The notes under the pieces are model-generated. The model did no database searches. It saw only the letters and a list, made by a program, of their open reading frames with translations, and was not told the DNA's origin. Positions 5,495 through 6,457 of a DNA stretch of 6,457 bases are shown one piece after another (the stretch's first letter is position 1; the number at the start of each line of letters is the position of its first letter). Origin of the DNA: Frankiaceae bacterium (GTDB lineage: Bacteria; Actinomycetota; Actinomycetes; JAVEEJ01); assembly GCA_030840515.1 (NCBI GenBank), contig JAVEEJ010000215.1:1-6457 (forward strand), read 5' to 3'. The position numbers and the translations under genes were made by a program.

Positions 5495-5601
5495 GCGGCC
5501 AGAGCAGGGGTCAGCCAGGAGCCCGGCCCTTTGCCCGCCCGGTCGTTCTCCATCTGTGGATAGCCGGGGTAATGGGCTCCGTCGGCGGCCGATCGGCATA
5601 C

Positions 5602-5631
5602 ACGCGGCTGCATGACGGACCGACGCCGCGT
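5602..5631. repeat. 7-bp inverted repeat ACGCGGC / GCCGCGT
   Basis: Perfect arms ACGCGGC (5602-5608) and GCCGCGT (5625-5631) enclose a 16-base loop. It lies upstream of the HNH gene in sequence without coding signals. In DNA this GC-rich, a 7-bp match at this spacing is only mildly unusual. It could be a regulatory dyad or a weak terminator. Confidence 0.3.
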
Positions 5632-5841
5632 CCGCTCATGCCGGCTAGGGGATGTCACCAGAGATCGCCCGTGAACTTCGGCTCGTGGCGCGCTCAGCGG
5701 GCTGCCAGCCGGATCCCGCGTTTCCTCTGCGCTCTTGGCAGCAGGGACAGCACGATCCGTGGCCTGCCGGGGTCGGGCTGCCCAAAACTGTCGGACTTCC
5801 CTGGCACGCTGGGTCCTACCGAGAGCAGGAGTCCAAGCCCC

Positions 5842-6457
5842 ATGCCGCCCAAGCGCAAGAAGCAGCCGCCCGAGCGCGAGCGCCACCGCGTGTGGGTCGC
5901 AGCCGGCGGCCGGTGCGCGATCTGTGGCAAGTACCTGCTCGAAGGACCACTGACAAAGCGCCCGTTCCGGCTCGGCGAGCTCGCCCACATCGTCGGGCAA
6001 CAGAACTCGCCAGGCTCGCCGCGCGGGACCGTGGAGGCGATGTCGGACGCGGACCGCGACAGGGCCGAAAACCTGATGCTCGTCTGCGCGGGGGAGCACC
6101 AGGAGATCGACCGCGACGGCGTCCTCGACCTGCTGCGGGTGCAGGAGCTCCGGGCGATCAAGGCCAAGCACGAGGACTGGATCCGCCGCGTCACCGGCCT
6201 GCGCCCGGACGACACGACGGTCGTGGTGCGCATGCTCGGGGACGTGCGCGGTCGGGCGGTGGAGCTGGACCGGGCGACGGCGACCGCCGCCGTGATCCGG
6301 GGTGACGCCCGCTGGCCGGACTTCCCGCTCACCTACGCCCAAGACGGCGTCGAGATCGACCTGCGGCAGCTCCCCGGCGAGGACCCCGCGACCGACGCCT
6401 ACTGGTCGACAGCGATCACGAAGATCGACGCCGTCATCGAGCGGCTCAAGGAGGGCG
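5842..6457 (+). CDS. cap5: HNH endonuclease with start of a SAVED-like domain (CBASS Cap5-type effector), 3' end missing
   Basis: 205 residues are visible and the frame is still open at the window end. ATG 5842 follows AGGAG (5827-5831) by ten bases. After a basic N-terminus (PPKRKKQ) comes an HNH nuclease: W18, GRCAICG with C25/C28, GELAHIVG with H49 as the presumed catalytic His, ENLMLVC with N77, and C82..H86 with Q-E-I-D. After a helix with RAIKAKHEDWIRRVTGL (104-120), residues 125-205 run TTVVVRMLGDVRGRAVEL...WPDFP...VEIDLRQLPGED...YWSTAITKIDAVIERL. That closely follows the linker and opening of SAVED domains in HNH-SAVED proteins. Cap5 effectors of CBASS bind a cyclic oligonucleotide through SAVED and then degrade DNA. 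The position matching the second Cys of the usual CxxC/CxxH is Glu85. The HNH call is secure. The SAVED call is probable, because most of that domain lies outside. Partner genes are not visible. Confidence 0.82.
   Translation, partial: MPPKRKKQPPERERHRVWVAAGGRCAICGKYLLEGPLTKRPFRLGELAHIVGQQNSPGSPRGTVEAMSDADRDRAENLMLVCAGEHQEIDRDGVLDLLRVQELRAIKAKHEDWIRRVTGLRPDDTTVVVRMLGDVRGRAVELDRATATAAVIRGDARWPDFPLTYAQDGVEIDLRQLPGEDPATDAYWSTAITKIDAVIERLKEG

Larger units (their letters stand above)
5242..5841. other. Gene-poor boundary region
   Basis: About 600 bases lie between the collagen-like gene and the HNH gene. No frame on either strand looks like a real protein; the long minus-strand frame running from 6342 to 5461 is an antisense shadow of the HNH gene plus low-information sequence. 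The region holds a tRNA 3'-end-like segment (5333-5357), a 9-bp direct repeat CTGGTGCCT (5395-5403 and 5448-5456), a perfect 12-bp tandem repeat (5471-5494), a 7-bp inverted repeat (5602-5631) and a single DnaA-box-like TGTGGATAG (5555-5563). Confidence 0.6.

Noticed and set aside
5555..5563. TGTGGATAG, an 8 of 9 match to a DnaA box
   Set aside because: It is a single copy with no AT-rich region, no clustered boxes and no replication gene; expected by chance.
5461..6342. Long minus-strand frame (293 codons) across the HNH gene
   Set aside because: It is antisense to a clearly homologous HNH protein, is Arg/Pro/Ala-rich with no recognisable domain, and has no ribosome site. GC-rich codon bias creates such shadows.

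Overview
The window is GC-rich throughout, with G/C-ending codons, tightly overlapping genes (TAGTG, ATGA and GTGA junctions), a leaderless-looking promoter and several families common in Actinomycetota (DUF4389, DUF4260, DUF2306, Lumazine_bd_2). A secreted protein with a CYK..GGALRVID-type N-terminal motif hints at Thermoleophilia or a related high-GC actinobacterium. This assignment is inference; there is no rRNA or other marker gene in view.

Layout. (1) 2-1553: three overlapping small membrane-protein genes on the + strand: the 3' end of a DUF4389 gene, a DUF4260 gene and a DUF2306 gene, probably one operon. (2) 1554-1674: a compact control region with a -35/-10 pair covered by three tandem 16-bp units, CGAAA-N6-TT(T/G)CG, at an exact 14-bp period. 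(3) 1675-3437: an ArsR-type winged-helix regulator and a 12-TM major facilitator exporter, overlapping by 4 bases, most simply a self-regulated efflux pair. (4) 3550-3930: a stand-alone NTF2-fold 'lumazine-binding-like' protein. (5) 3931-4263: no intact gene, but a short minus-strand stretch reads like the N-terminal motif of a class III nucleotidyl cyclase (probable relic), plus an 11-bp tandem repeat. (6) 4264-5241: a secreted collagen-like protein: signal peptide, Cys-containing N-domain, carbohydrate-binding-module-like segment, 20 perfect Gly-X-Y triplets and a beta-rich C-terminal head. (7) 5242-5841: about 600 bases without a convincing gene, containing a sequence identical in form to the 3' 25 nt of a tRNA (T arm plus acceptor strand, minus strand, tRNA-Leu-like) and a 12-bp tandem repeat. 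(8) 5842-6457: the 5' part, running off the window, of an HNH nuclease whose sequence after the HNH domain looks like the start of a SAVED domain, i.e. the Cap5 effector architecture of CBASS anti-phage systems.

The most interesting interpretation is that the right edge is the boundary of a mobile defence island. The tRNA 3'-end fragment has the polarity expected for the distal att copy of an element lying to its right, and the first gene inside that element is a CBASS-type nuclease effector. The cyclase (CD-NTase), any Cap2/Cap3 genes and the integrase would have to lie beyond position 6457 and are not visible. The left part (1-5241) looks like ordinary chromosomal accessory content.
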